Source: Lycocorax pyrrhopterus obiensis
Taxonomy: Eukaryota; Chordata; Aves; Passeriformes; Paradisaeidae
NCBI GenBank assembly: GCA_014706295.1
Contig: JACSVZ010000007.1
Coordinates: forward strand, 7,990,808-8,054,807
DNA length: 64,000 nucleotides
Direction of reading: 5' to 3'
Under the pieces are notes generated by a model. It did no database searches, was not told the origin of the DNA, and was given only the letters and a program-made list of their open reading frames with translations. The first letter of the stretch is position 1. Each line of letters starts with the position of its first letter. Below are positions 38,357 through 48,891 of this stretch, piece by piece. The position numbers and the translations under genes are program-made.

Positions 38357-39442
38357 CTAAGGTAACCTGGATTGCAAAGCTATCTTGTCCGAGGCCCCGG
38401 TGGGAGCATCTGCCAGGGTGGAGCAGGTGTTGAAGCGGGAAGCCTTGCAGGACATGGTCCTGGAGCTCTGCTTCTTGCGGTAGAAGTAGCTGCTGAGGTG
38501 GAACCAGAACTTGTCGTGGAGGGAGGCGTAGATGAAGGGGTTGTAGCAGGCAGAGCTCATGGCGATCAGGTGGCACGAGACCTGGATGACATTGACATAC
38601 CTCTTGTCCAGGATGGTGAACTCCTCATCAATGTCCCGGATGAAATTGACCACCTGCAGAGGCAGCCAGCAGACGGCAAAGCAGACCACGGAAACGGTGA
38701 GCACCCGGAAGGTCTTGTGCTTGGTCCTGGTCCACTTGTCCTGGCAGCAATGGGCAGTGCCCGGGACGTTCCTCCTGCGCAGGTGGTAGGTGATGGCACA
38801 GAAGGAGATGGACACGGCCAGCAGCGGGAGCATGTAGGACAGCAGCAGCATCAGACATGAGTACAGCAGCCGCTCCCTCTCCTCGTGCTTCCAGAACTCC
38901 TCGCAGATGATCACGTCATGGCCGATGGCGTTGAGGTCCAAGTAGTGGGTGTGCAGCGAGGTGGGCACGGAGGCCACGATGGAGAGCAGCCAAATGCAGG
39001 CCACGAGGCCAATGCAGGCCCTGCGGCTGATCCGCCTGCGGATCGGGTACGCCACCACCACGTAGCGGTCGATGGCGATGGCCGTGAGGGACAGCACCGA
39101 CACGAAGACAGTGGCAGCCTGCAGCAGGGTGACAAAGTGGCACATGAACATGCCGAAGAGCCAGCCCCGCTCCTCGAAGGCGTAGGACACGGTGAGGGGG
39201 ACGCAGGCCAGGCACATGATGAAGTCGGCCACCGCCAGATTCCCGATCAGGAAGTTGGTGGTGCAGTGCAGCTTCTTGGTGAGGGCGATGAGGAGGATGA
39301 GGAAGAGGTTCCCAATGCACGCCACCACCACCAGCGTGGCGTAGAGTGGGATGAAGAGTGGCTTTAGCTCCAGGAGCAGGTCCAGGCCGGTGAAGAGCGG
39401 GGCGGAGCCATTGTGCCAGGAGTCATTGGGCAGCTGAGCCAT
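38357..39442 (-). CDS. Prolactin-releasing peptide receptor-like GPCR (PRLHR family)
   Basis: Intact class A GPCR of 361 residues in one coding exon. Extracellular sequons at N6 (NDS) and N11 (NGS); TM1 about 30-55; TM2 with LAVADFIMC at 69-77; C101 and C180 placed for the TM3-ECL2 disulfide; DRY at 125-127 followed by VVVAYPIRRR; CWLP at 258-261 in TM6; NPFIY at 301-305 in TM7; a Cys- and Ser-bearing tail. Its best match from memory is PRLHR/GPR10 (shared TNFLIGNLA, ACVPLT, YAFE-RGW, CEEFW, AMSSACYNPFIYA), so RFamide ligands such as PrRP or C-RFa and brain or pituitary expression are likely. A separate PRLHR exists elsewhere in vertebrate genomes; I infer this is a second family member. ATG at 39442 is chosen over an in-frame ATG 29 codons upstream because a likely splice acceptor (about 39511) lies between them. 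Confidence 0.9.
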   Translation of the reverse strand: MAQLPNDSWHNGSAPLFTGLDLLLELKPLFIPLYATLVVVACIGNLFLILLIALTKKLHCTTNFLIGNLAVADFIMCLACVPLTVSYAFEERGWLFGMFMCHFVTLLQAATVFVSVLSLTAIAIDRYVVVAYPIRRRISRRACIGLVACIWLLSIVASVPTSLHTHYLDLNAIGHDVIICEEFWKHEERERLLYSCLMLLLSYMLPLLAVSISFCAITYHLRRRNVPGTAHCCQDKWTRTKHKTFRVLTVSVVCFAVCWLPLQVVNFIRDIDEEFTILDKRYVNVIQVSCHLIAMSSACYNPFIYASLHDKFWFHLSSYFYRKKQSSRTMSCKASRFNTCSTLADAPTGASDKIALQSRLP

Positions 39443-39947
39443 GGTAGCCCCTGTGGCAGATGCGGCTTCTCCACAGCTCAAAGTCAAACACAGATGAGCC
39501 TGTGAGCTCTGGAGGGGACAGAAACACATTTTGGTTGAACTTCTGGGCAGAAGAACCTGTTCCCAGAGTTCAGGCCTTTTGCATAGCCCTGTGCTGAGGC
39601 ACTGGCTGGTTTAAATGACTTGTTGAAGAGTGAACGTGCCCTGTGAGAGAGACAGAGGAGCTCCAGTATGGAGCAAAGTTGGCAAGCTGGCTGTGAAACG
39701 GTTAAGCAGCCAGCACAGATCTGTGGGGAGCTGCCAGCTTGGGGCAGCAGGACCCGGAAATCAGCTCGAGAAGCCTCATGGAAAGTGACTTGGGAGCTGT
39801 GCTGACGCAAGGCGGAATAAAAAAGACACTCCTGCATTTCTTGCTTTTTATTTTTTCCAGTTAATTCCACCCTGACCCACCAGCTGCATGCCATCTGGCT
39901 GGGCAGGAGCATCCTTTCCATCCCCTGCACTCCTGTGTCTCTCCCGG

Positions 39948-39985
39948 CCAGCCCAGCCCAGCCCAGCCCACCCCACCCCATCCCA
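39948..39985. repeat. (CCCAG)n / CCCAC short tandem repeat
   Basis: Four CCCAG units passing into CCCAC units, in the presumed intron upstream of the receptor exon. Confidence 0.85.
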
Positions 39986-40559
39986 CTGGGTTCTTTTATC
40001 CTCTTCATTATATCTTCACCACCCATGGAGCTCTGGCTTCTCCTGTCTTTCCCTGTGGCAGCTGTGATGGGAGAGAGGGAAGGAGGCAGTGCCTGGCTCC
40101 CTGGGCACCTCCACAAACCCACTCACAGCAGCACAGGGGGATGAGATAAAATATATTCCAGCAGAAAGCGTATGGAAATTGAGAGTTCTCCTCCAGGACT
40201 CTCCTTTCAAGCCCCATACTCTCAAAATTACTGTTTGATCCCCCTTACCAGGATCTGGACAGTCTTTTCCCCCCAGTGGAGAGTCAAATCAGCATTAATT
40301 AAGAAACCCTTGTAATTAACCGAGGGATATTGTGGTTTTTTACATCCCAGCTGCACTCACAGGGTATACGCTGTGATACCACAGCTCCAGGTCCCCGTGC
40401 CCTGCCTGGGGCAGGAACACAAAATCCATCAGGAAACTTGCAGCCGAGGAGCCAAAATGCTCATTAACTTACAGAATGAAAATTCTGAAGTTCAATTAAA
40501 TTCTTTAATTCTCCTTCGTGCACCCACGAGAGTCAAACCAGCTCTTCTGTGCATCGCCA

Positions 40560-41260
40560 GGGTCCTGCTCCCTCTCCGATAAATGCTAAACCCCGCGGCT
40601 CTGGCTGGGATTTGGGGGGTCCAGGGTGTGGCTGCGGGACCCCCTATCCCGGTCCCGGAGCGCTCTTACCTGCGGAGGGGTCCGGGATGCTCAGGGTTGG
40701 GAGCCGCCCGCTGCCCGCCGATGTTCCCGTGAGGATGAGGAGGAGCGTTCCCTTCGCAGGGTGTTGTTCACCGGGAGGCTCCGGCTCAGCCGTTCTCAGC
40801 CGGGTTTTTGTGGTGTTGGGGTGGTTTTGTCTTGCTTTGTCTTTCTTTTTTTTTTATTTTCTTTTTTTTTTCCCCCCCGCTGCCTGAGCCTTTCAGTCCC
40901 GGAGGAACAGGACGTTCCCACCCACGGCGCGCGGTGTTCCAGGTACCGGGGGGACGCGCACATCCCACCGCCCCGCACCGCAGATGGAGCCGCATCCCGC
41001 CCCCCGGCCCGGCGGGGAGCACCGGGGGGCTGCGGGGGGCCCCTCCCTCGCCCTCGGGGCCGGATCCAGGGACATTCCCCAGGCAGGGAAGGAGGGGAAG
41101 GCGCGGGGGGACGGACGGGGCGGGCGGGCGCAGGGACCGCGCGGAGCTCCCGGGGTCGGCAGCGCCCGCCCCGTCGGGGGGTCCCGGCCCGGGGGCGAGG
41201 GAAGAGGGAGGGTAAGTGGGGTGAGGGCAGAGTGGGGTGAGGGAAGAGTGGGGTGAGGGT
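40560..41260 (-). promoter_or_regulatory. CpG island with probable first exon donor for the PRLHR-like gene
   Basis: GC- and CpG-rich block. On the minus strand a good donor (GCAG|GTAAGAGC) has its exon end at 40670. It pairs with the acceptor TCTGTCCCCTCCAG at about 39511, which would make a non-coding first exon and an intron of about 1.16 kb. A T-rich then C-rich tract (40848-40880) and a GTGGGGTGAGGG tandem repeat (41212-41260) lie within the block. The transcription start is not determined. Confidence 0.5.
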
Positions 41261-42214
41261 GGCCCAGCCGTAGGGTGATGGGCACCCAACCCCGGGGTGC
41301 TGGTGGCCCAGCTTGGGGGGCACGTGTAGGATGGTCCAGCCTTTCGGAATTGCCTCAGATGAGAAAGGGTACCAGGGTCAGCCTTACTTAAATATGGGAA
41401 AGTGATGAATAATGATCATCCAATGGAATTTGGGGGGGGATAAGAGGAATGGAAATTCTCGGAGCAGTCACAGAAGTCCTGCAAAATGGAGAGTTTTGGT
41501 GCAAGACGGTGATTAATTCATCCCAATCTGATGGAGCTGGGCTGGTTATTAAAGCTGGCTGAGCTGATCCAGAGGAGAGTGCTCACCCCTGCCAAATAAT
41601 CAGCAGGAAGAAAATCATCTTTGTCTCCGTATCAGCACCTGACAAGAGCTGCCGTTAATTTTAAAGAGCAGAACAATCAGATAAGGAGAGCCAGAGGCTG
41701 GTTGGAGAGGAGAGCTGGGCTTTGGAGCTGACAGTGGGATGACGAGTCCACCCCAAGGCAGCCGCTGGCTCCATCCCGGCCCGGATGCGCCATGGCCAGG
41801 GTGATCCGGCTGCAGCACCGGGAGCTCTTCCCTCTGCACAGGCTTATCCTGAAAAAACCTTCTTTGATATCATCTTTGCTGCTTCCAGAGCATTCAGGAT
41901 AAATCACTCTTGTTCCCAAAGCTTGTACTGCCCTGCCCCGGGTCCTGGCTCAGGGGTACAAGGATGGGTTTGAAAGCTGCAGCCCACCCTGATGGTCCCT
42001 GATGGGAGAGCTGGAGGCGCTGGAGGCACCTGCTGTGGCATCCTGGTGTCCCTCCCATCCCGTACACATGATGGACAGGAATCAGTTTGCTGTGATTTTT
42101 ATTCTTTTCTGTGTCACCAGGGTGGTTATTAGAAATAACCACAGGTTTTCATAACCCAGATCCTTGAGAGCCTGTCAATTCCAAAGGAGGATGGCATATG
42201 TAATAGCCATAAGC

Positions 42215-42465
42215 TGAAGGAGGGAAGGTTTAGAGTGGATATTGGGAAGAAATTCTCCCCTGTGAGGGTGCTGAGGCCCTGGCACAGGTTGCCCAGAGAA
42301 GCTGTGGCTGCCCCTGGATCCCTGGCAGTGTCCGAGGCCAGGCCGGACCAGGCATGGAGCAGCTGGGGATGGTGGAAAGTGTCGCTGCCCATGGCAGGGG
42401 GTGGAACTGGATGAGCTCTGAGGTCCCTTCCAACCCAAACTATCCTGGAATTCTGTGATTCTCAG
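42215..42465 (+). mobile_element. CR1 LINE fragment
   Basis: Forward CR1 with GGATATTGGGAAGAAATTCT, GGCACAGGTTGCCCAGAGAA, GTCCCTTCCAACCCAAACTA and a preserved tail GGAATTCTGTGATTCTCAG. Confidence 0.92.
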
Positions 42466-42994
42466 CATCACCACAGGGTGCTGCCAGCTTATGCTTCTGT
42501 GAGATCGATTCCTTTGGTCCAAGCTTGTGGAGACCCACCTTTTTTCCCGTTTGGGTGGGTGGGAGCCTTTCCTTGCTGCCCAAAGTGCTCTGTCAGCCCT
42601 GGCCTCCCCTTGCTCTGACAAGGCAGCAGGTGAATTGTGTTAGATACAACTTTATTCTGCCCCATTTCGAAGCAAACCCCTGCCAGGCTGGGGCTGTGTC
42701 ACCGCATGGGGTCTCCACTGGCTTTGAGGGGTACAGCAACGCTGTTCCATGCAGAGAAAAAGGTACAATATTGTCTTTAAAAGGTACAAAGGGGAGGGGG
42801 GCTGCTGTTTCCTTTGTGATTACTCATTTATCCTGCCTGAAAGTCATTCCCTGTATCTGCTGGCAGCTCTGTGCCTCACGGTCTGGACCTGATGCCTCCA
42901 GGCACCATGACTGCAGATCTGTCTCCACCACTGAGGATGGGCCCTTTCGCTGTCCCTGAGCTGTCACTGATGTCTCCTTTGGGTTAAATTGTTA

Positions 42995-43160
42995 AAAACA
43001 GGCTGCCCAGGGCAGGGGCAGAGTCCCCAGCCCTGGAAGGATTTAAAAGCCGTGTGGCTGTGGCATGTGGGGACACAGGATAGTGGTGGGCTCAGCTGTG
43101 CTGGGCTTGGATTCAATGATCCCAGGGGGTTTTTCCAACCTCAACAATTCTCCCTCTGTG
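42995..43160 (+). mobile_element. CR1 LINE fragment (divergent subfamily)
   Basis: ACAGGCTGCCCAGGGCAGGG, TGGAAGGATTTAAAAGCCGT and GATTCAATGATCCCAGGGGG match the CR1 3' region of another subfamily. The tail is decayed. Confidence 0.8.
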
Positions 43161-45454
43161 GGAGTTATTTCCACACATAGGAAGACTGGCGTTGCTGCAG
43201 AAGCAACCCCCCCCCCCAGTGAGGTTGCTGCTTTTACCAGCAAGAGTTTGTTGGGTGGAGCAGAGCTCAGCAGCCTGTTTTTCCCAAAATAAACCCCAAT
43301 ACTGGGAGGTGAAGTCCTTGCTACTCAAACCATGTGTGGCATCACCAAGTGCAACAACACTGCTTGGACACATCACACTCCTATTCACAGTTTCAGTGAT
43401 TTTGCAAAGAAGTTTTAAAGGGTTTTTTATGGTGATTTAAGTACAGACTCACCCCCAAGTCTCTATGTTATAATTTAATTGTATATAATTATATTCATAT
43501 AACTACATTTATTATATATGGGGGGAAAAATAAGCTAACTCTATGTCATGGATTAATTTAAGGAAATTATTGCTCAATCTTTGCAATGATCAGTTGGATT
43601 TTCTTTTGCCCTACATGTTTTCATAGAGCAGGTCAGAGAATCTTGGAATGGTTATTCTTTTTACAAGTGTAATGGTAAGAGCTGTTCCCTCAGGTGCCTT
43701 CTCCAAAGGAAATGCTTGGTGATGTGGATGTGGAATTATTTCAGTATAGTTCTTTTGGGTACATTTCTTCCTCAGATATGTTTAAGAACAGATAAAATAA
43801 TATAAAGCATCCTCACAGTGCTTGCTACCCATAAGAACAATTTTATTGACAAATAAAATAGGGAAATAGGCTGGGGACAGAGAAATTGCTGCTTTTTCTC
43901 TCTGCACAAACCATTTCTGGGAACAGCTCAGAGTTCTGCATCTTTGTCACAGCTTTGTTACATCAGGTGAGAGAGATTTGCACAAGGACATGGACCCAAT
44001 ATAATACAGGACGGGTAAAGGATAAATTAAAAGGGACACTAAAGATAAATTAAAAGGGACATTTAATGACCAAACCAGCAAGACACGAGGCTTGCAAGTT
44101 GTGCATCACTGGCACTCAGATGATTCACCCCATTTCTCAAGCTTTAAAAAACAAGAGATTGTTTTCATGGAGAATTCTGAGCGTGACTTTTTTGCGAGGT
44201 GAGCCTGGGGTGGGAGTTACACCAGGAAAGCTGATGGTGGGAACAACCTCCGAGTTGTGAGGCAGCGACTGAGAGAGCGGCGCCTCTGTTTGTGTACAGA
44301 GACAGGAAACTGGGAGGCTCCAGCAAGAATTTACTCCTAAAAAAATATTTTCAAACAGATACATAAATGAACACGGTATGAATCTGGTGTGGACTAACTC
44401 CTAGAACCACAATTCTCCTAAGGAGCTCTGACAGACTCTGCTGCTTCCCTCTACCGACCTCCAGTGTTGGTGCCGAGGCAGAACACATGGATCAACAAAA
44501 AATCAGCACGAAATCACGGATTCTTGGATTAGTAAAGGGAAATAACCCTTTGCAGAGTTAAGTGGGGTGAAAAAAACAATTAAATACTAAATATATTTCA
44601 AGTCAGAGACTTCTATGCAATTCTGTGATGAAAACAAGTTGTTTATAGCCTCCCTGGCTACCACGCTTGGTTTCCCAATACAGAATCTTATCTGATCTTC
44701 TTCTGGAGAGGCTGAAGGGATAAAGAACAGGTACAAAATGACCAACAAGAGGAAAAATACTCCCCCTCCAGTCTATAATAGAGAGTTTGGGCAATAAAGT
44801 GGGATATTAGGGGGTGCATTACAGAGAGGAATGTGAAATAGCTACAACGTCAATGACACCATCAATTTAGTGACTGCAGGGAGAGCTTCCTTCAGGGTTC
44901 CAAATTCACAGAGGTGAGAAGTATCCATCTTCTTTCTGGCACAGCTTGGGGCCAAGTCAGACTGAAACAGTGAAGACCTGGAGAAAACACCAAAGTGGAC
45001 TTGGCAGGAGAGGAAAAAATGCCCAACTCAGTAATGAAAAGGTAAAAGACAGGAAGACAGTGATTCAGTGGTTTCTCTGCTCTATTCTAGACCATGATGT
45101 TTTGTGGTGCTTCTCAACAACAGGTTTTTTTGTTGTTGTTGTTGTTTAATGTGACTCCTGATGGATTCCAAGCAATCCACATCGAGGCTGGAATGATGAG
45201 GTGGCTGGAGAAGATCAACGTGAGGTTTCGGTTCAGCCGTGTCACAGGCGTTCCCTCTCGTCCCTACCAGTGCCAGTCGCTGTCTGTGGAGCGCCAGAGC
45301 TGGAATTTGGTGTGTTGGGGGTTCTTTCTTTTAAAAATTACTTTTCCAATTACTGATAATTTGCTCTGTGCCCCCCTCCCTGCTATTCCTGTGGCTGGGT
45401 ACATTTTCCTGGAGGCTGGGACAAGAGGCAGCCCCCGGGCACAGCTGGGGCCTC

Positions 45455-48334
45455 TCATTGCTCCGCAGCCGGAGGCTCCTCCTCGGCCTCTGGCTTCTCC
45501 GGCTGCGATTCCGGCGGGATGAGGCACTGCACCTCCTCGGAGCTGATGGCCACTTTGTCAGGCTGCAGCCAGCGTTTCAGGTGCTCCAGCGTGCTGGGGA
45601 CAGAAACAGACACCATGAGACCACAGAGTGACAGAGCCGCACAGGGACACACAGGAGAAGCAAGAGGAAAAGCCTCCACAGACATTTCCTGCCCCTCTGC
45701 AGGTATTCCCGTTCCCACAGGTGAGGTCTGGTGTGGGATGGATCCTTGTGCCAGAGGGACAAGCAGAATCTGCCATTCTACAAAGCCATTCCCTGCAGGT
45801 GGGCCTTTTAAACTGTGGTTAGAACACGTTTTACGCTCCGATTTCTCTCAGTGTAAAGGACCTGCACAGGATCCCTTTCAGCCTTTACACACCTGAAGTT
45901 CTCCTCTGTCTCTGTAGCCAAAGACTCCAGCTCAATCAGAGAGAGGGCAGGGTTAGATGGGATATTGGGAAGAAATCCTTCCCTGGGAGAGTGCTGAGGC
46001 CCTGGCACAGGCTGCCCAGAGAAGCTGTGGCTGCCCCACCCCTGGAAGTGTCCAAGGCCAGGTTGGACGGGGCTTGGAGCAACCTGGGGTAGTGGAAGGT
46101 GTCCCTACCCAGAGCAGGTGGGTGGGACTGGATGGGCCTTAAGGTCCCTTCCAACCCAAACCAGTCTATGATTGCATGAATTTCCAGCTTTCTGGGCTGG
46201 AAGTAAAAAACCTCTTGTTTTAACAAAGCAAACCCCCAACTGCCCCTTTGTGATCAAGATCAGGAAATATGGGGGGAGGGAGGGAAGGGAACAAAACCAA
46301 AGCAGGAAGAACATCTCAAAATGTGTGAGCATTAATAGCACTGGAAGGTTAAAGAGCCTATATAACCCTAACAGTCTAACATCATAATTCAGTGCACTTA
46401 AAAGTTAAGGCTTGTTTAATTACATTGGTGGGTGAGACTCAAAACTTCAACACCGTACAGGAGTGACCTCTAACTTCATAGTCAAGTTCTAAGGACTGAA
46501 ATTCTTTCATGGATAACACCCTCATCCTTTAAAAACAGTAGAAAGAGCATAGAAAAGCTTGGTTTTAAATATAAATCGCATTGAAGTTGACTGGGGACCA
46601 AAGAAACCATCTGAAACCTCACTAGGAACAGGGATTACTTTTCATAGTTCTGGCTTAAGTAGATTTTCTTCAAGGGAGAGAAATAATCTTCTTGTCAGCC
46701 AGAAGCAATCATGGAAAATGTCAGCTGAGAAATGAGGAATTTGGAGAGCGTTCCATGTGATCAGGAATGGGAGATTGCTTAGGAAAAGGGCTCCCATCTT
46801 ACTTCTGACATGATCTGTGTGAGGGCAATGGGGGAGAGAGCAGAAGCACTGTAAGAGAGGCAGGGAAGGGAAATCTCATCCCAGGACTGGCACCAACCCC
46901 AAATCCCAATCTGAGACACACTGGACATTCCCTCCTCTGTTCCATTCCTTTTCTACCCCACGTGTGAGGAGGGAAATCACTGAGTAGGTCCCAGCTGCTC
47001 CCACACAGTCTGAGGGGTGCAAAGATCAGAAAGGAGCACTAGAAGCTCAAACCCGACGTGCTTTGTGTTCCCTCTAGCACGACCCCAATGAACATTCCCA
47101 AAATGTTGCAGGAATCCCATGGCAGCCTCTCCAAGCTGCAGGGACATGGTATTTCTGCGTAATGTCCTGACAAAACCTTTCTCTAGTTTTTAAGAGGTAA
47201 GTGGTGACCCTTTCCCACTGACTTGCTCGTTACCTCTCGTCAGCATCGTGGCCCTCAACGTAACATTCAGCCTCAAACTTCTCCTGCAGGAACCTGTCCC
47301 AGCATTCCTTCTTGGCCTGGGACAGCGTGCGCAGCATGTCCTTGGAGGTCACCTCCTGGGACAGGCCTTTGATCCTCATCAGTCTTCTCTCTGGGAGGAG
47401 AACAGGGGGTTTTGTTATCTTTGTTATGGGTTTTTTTCTGGAAGGAGAGGAGAGAAGGATCTGGACTTCTGTATCAAAAAGTTAAATTAACTTTTCAATG
47501 CTAATTTATATTTTAAAAGTAATTTTCCCCCTGTATTTCAAGCCTGCGTGGCTCTCTTTCTTACATATACACAAGATGGTATTTTTCAGGTGATGCTTCT
47601 GAAGGAAATAAGGTTTGTGCAATCAGCCAACTCTGCCCATTTGGGGTTTTAATAACTTTCGCACTTACTGCTCAGTTTCCATGAAATCACACAGGAGGGC
47701 ACAGATCTCGCAGGCACTGAGTTCCCACAATTTCCATGCAAATTGGAATATAAATCACTCTCAGTGCACTGCTTGGTGTGCTGCGAAACAGCAACGAAGG
47801 CAAGATGAAAGTTCTGGTAGAAATAAAAGCTTAAAAAGCCACTTCTGCCACCTGTTCTGTTGCTGTGTGCAGCCTCCCACTTATTGTGGAGCGTAAAAAC
47901 CAATTTTTTCAGCTTTTACTTGATAAAAAGTTCCTTTCTGTGGCAGAGCTGAAGAGGCTCTGACCGAGCTTCACATTTCCACCGCTGCACTTGAAGAAAA
48001 TGAGTCAGGTTCTGTGTTTAAATAGTTAGGAGACTTTTTGACCACAGCACTGCCACCACATAAACAGAGCAGTCACCAGGCACCTCAGCAGCGGGAGACA
48101 CTCACCCAGGGATGCCAAGTACACCTCTGAGTCGTTCAGGGGTGCCCAGGGCTTCAGGGTGGGTTGGGAAGAGCCACCCGATCCGCTGCCCTCGGCGTAG
48201 GAATCCATGAAGGAGTCTGTGAAAGCATCGCCGGCGTCCTTGTGCTCGGGATGTGGCAGACAGGAGCAGATCTCAGCCCAGAGGTCCTCGCTGGACCTGG
48301 TCACCACGGAGTCCACGCTCTCGATCATCCTCAT
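45455..48334 (-). CDS. CCDC32: CCDC32, coiled-coil domain protein 32
   Basis: Three coding exons on the minus strand: 48334-48106, 47390-47234 and 45593-45455, with GT-AG junctions and consistent phases. They give 174 residues, close to the human length of about 185. Landmarks in order: MRMIESVDSVVTRSSEDLWA, an acidic serine-rich stretch, KPWAPLNDSEVYLASLE, a basic coiled-coil segment (RRLMRIKGLSQEVTSKDMLR, AKKECWDRFLQEKFE), then STLEHLKRWLQPDK and an acidic, Pro-rich C-terminus ending AAEQ. CCDC32 is known as a chaperone for assembly of the AP2 clathrin adaptor; its loss in humans causes a craniofacial and neurodevelopmental syndrome. The start MRM is used because the human protein begins in the same way; the next Met is two codons on. 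The exon begins at 48343, so an upstream non-coding exon lies in the shared promoter. Confidence 0.95.
45938..46180 (+). mobile_element. CR1 LINE fragment in CCDC32 intron
   Basis: Forward CR1, antisense to CCDC32: GGATATTGGGAAGAAATCCT, GGCTGCCCAGAGAAGCTGTG, GTCCCTTCCAACCCAAACCA, tail AGTCTATGATTGCATGA. Confidence 0.92.
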
Positions 48335-48359
48335 CGTGGGATCCTGGGATGGGGGGAAA

Positions 48360-48780
48360 AAACGGTGAACACCGAGCAGATCCGCCCGCCCAGGCCTCCG
48401 CCACCTCCCTCCCTCTGCCCAAGTCACGCCAGCGGACATTCCAGGGAATTCTCATCCCACCAGGACGCCCGGCCGCCCTCCAGGGCGCGATGTCCCCGCG
48501 GCTGCCCGTGACGCGGAGGGGCCGTCCCGGTCCCGCACCCACCGCCCCGCGCTCCGGGCACCCGCGGCAGCTCCGCCCGCGCCTCTCCGGCCCCGGGCCC
48601 GGCCAATGGCCGCCGTCACCGGCCCCGGGTCCGGCCAATCACCGCGCGCCGTTGGCGGAGCGAGTGCGCCCATTGGCCCGCAGGGTGGGGGACGCTGACG
48701 CCGCCGCGCCGCCATGTTGGCCCAGGGCGGAAGTTGTCCCGGGCGGCGCAGGCGAGTGCGGTGTGACATCCTCGAGCCTC
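48360..48780. promoter_or_regulatory. Bidirectional CpG-island promoter, CCDC32 / PCMT1-like
   Basis: Two divergent genes face away from this GC-rich block. It carries three CCAAT boxes (48603-48607, 48635-48639, and inverted ATTGG at 48672-48676), a YY1-like GCCGCCATGTTGG at about 48708-48720 and an ETS-like CGGAAGT at about 48728. There is no TATA box. Start codons are at 48334 (minus) and 48892 (plus). Confidence 0.75.
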
Positions 48781-48891
48781 TGTCACGTTTCCCGTGGTTT
48801 AGTGAGGGCGGGATGTGTTTCAGCGGGACACGGGGAGCTCTGGCGTGGCTCTGAACCCCCTCTCTCCGCAGGCTGTTGCCGTGTCCGTGGG

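Larger units (their letters stand above)
41261..45454. other. Interval between the PRLHR-like promoter and the CCDC32 stop codon
   Basis: No supported coding gene. The right part is likely CCDC32 3' UTR on the minus strand; a minus-strand AATAAA at 43842-43847 is one candidate end. Two CR1 fragments are annotated separately, and 43440-43620 is AT-rich. The rest shows nothing recognisable. Confidence 0.4.

Noticed and set aside
38372..39367. Long plus-strand frames opposite the receptor gene
   Set aside because: They mirror the receptor's codon pattern and show no domain of their own.
39484..40122. 212-codon minus-strand frame upstream of the receptor
   Set aside because: Lies in the presumed 5' UTR intron, contains a CCCAG repeat and has no recognisable domain.
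40848..40880. Poly-T/poly-C tract as a retroposon tail
   Set aside because: No SINE or LINE body is attached and no target duplication was seen; it is a simple low-complexity tract.
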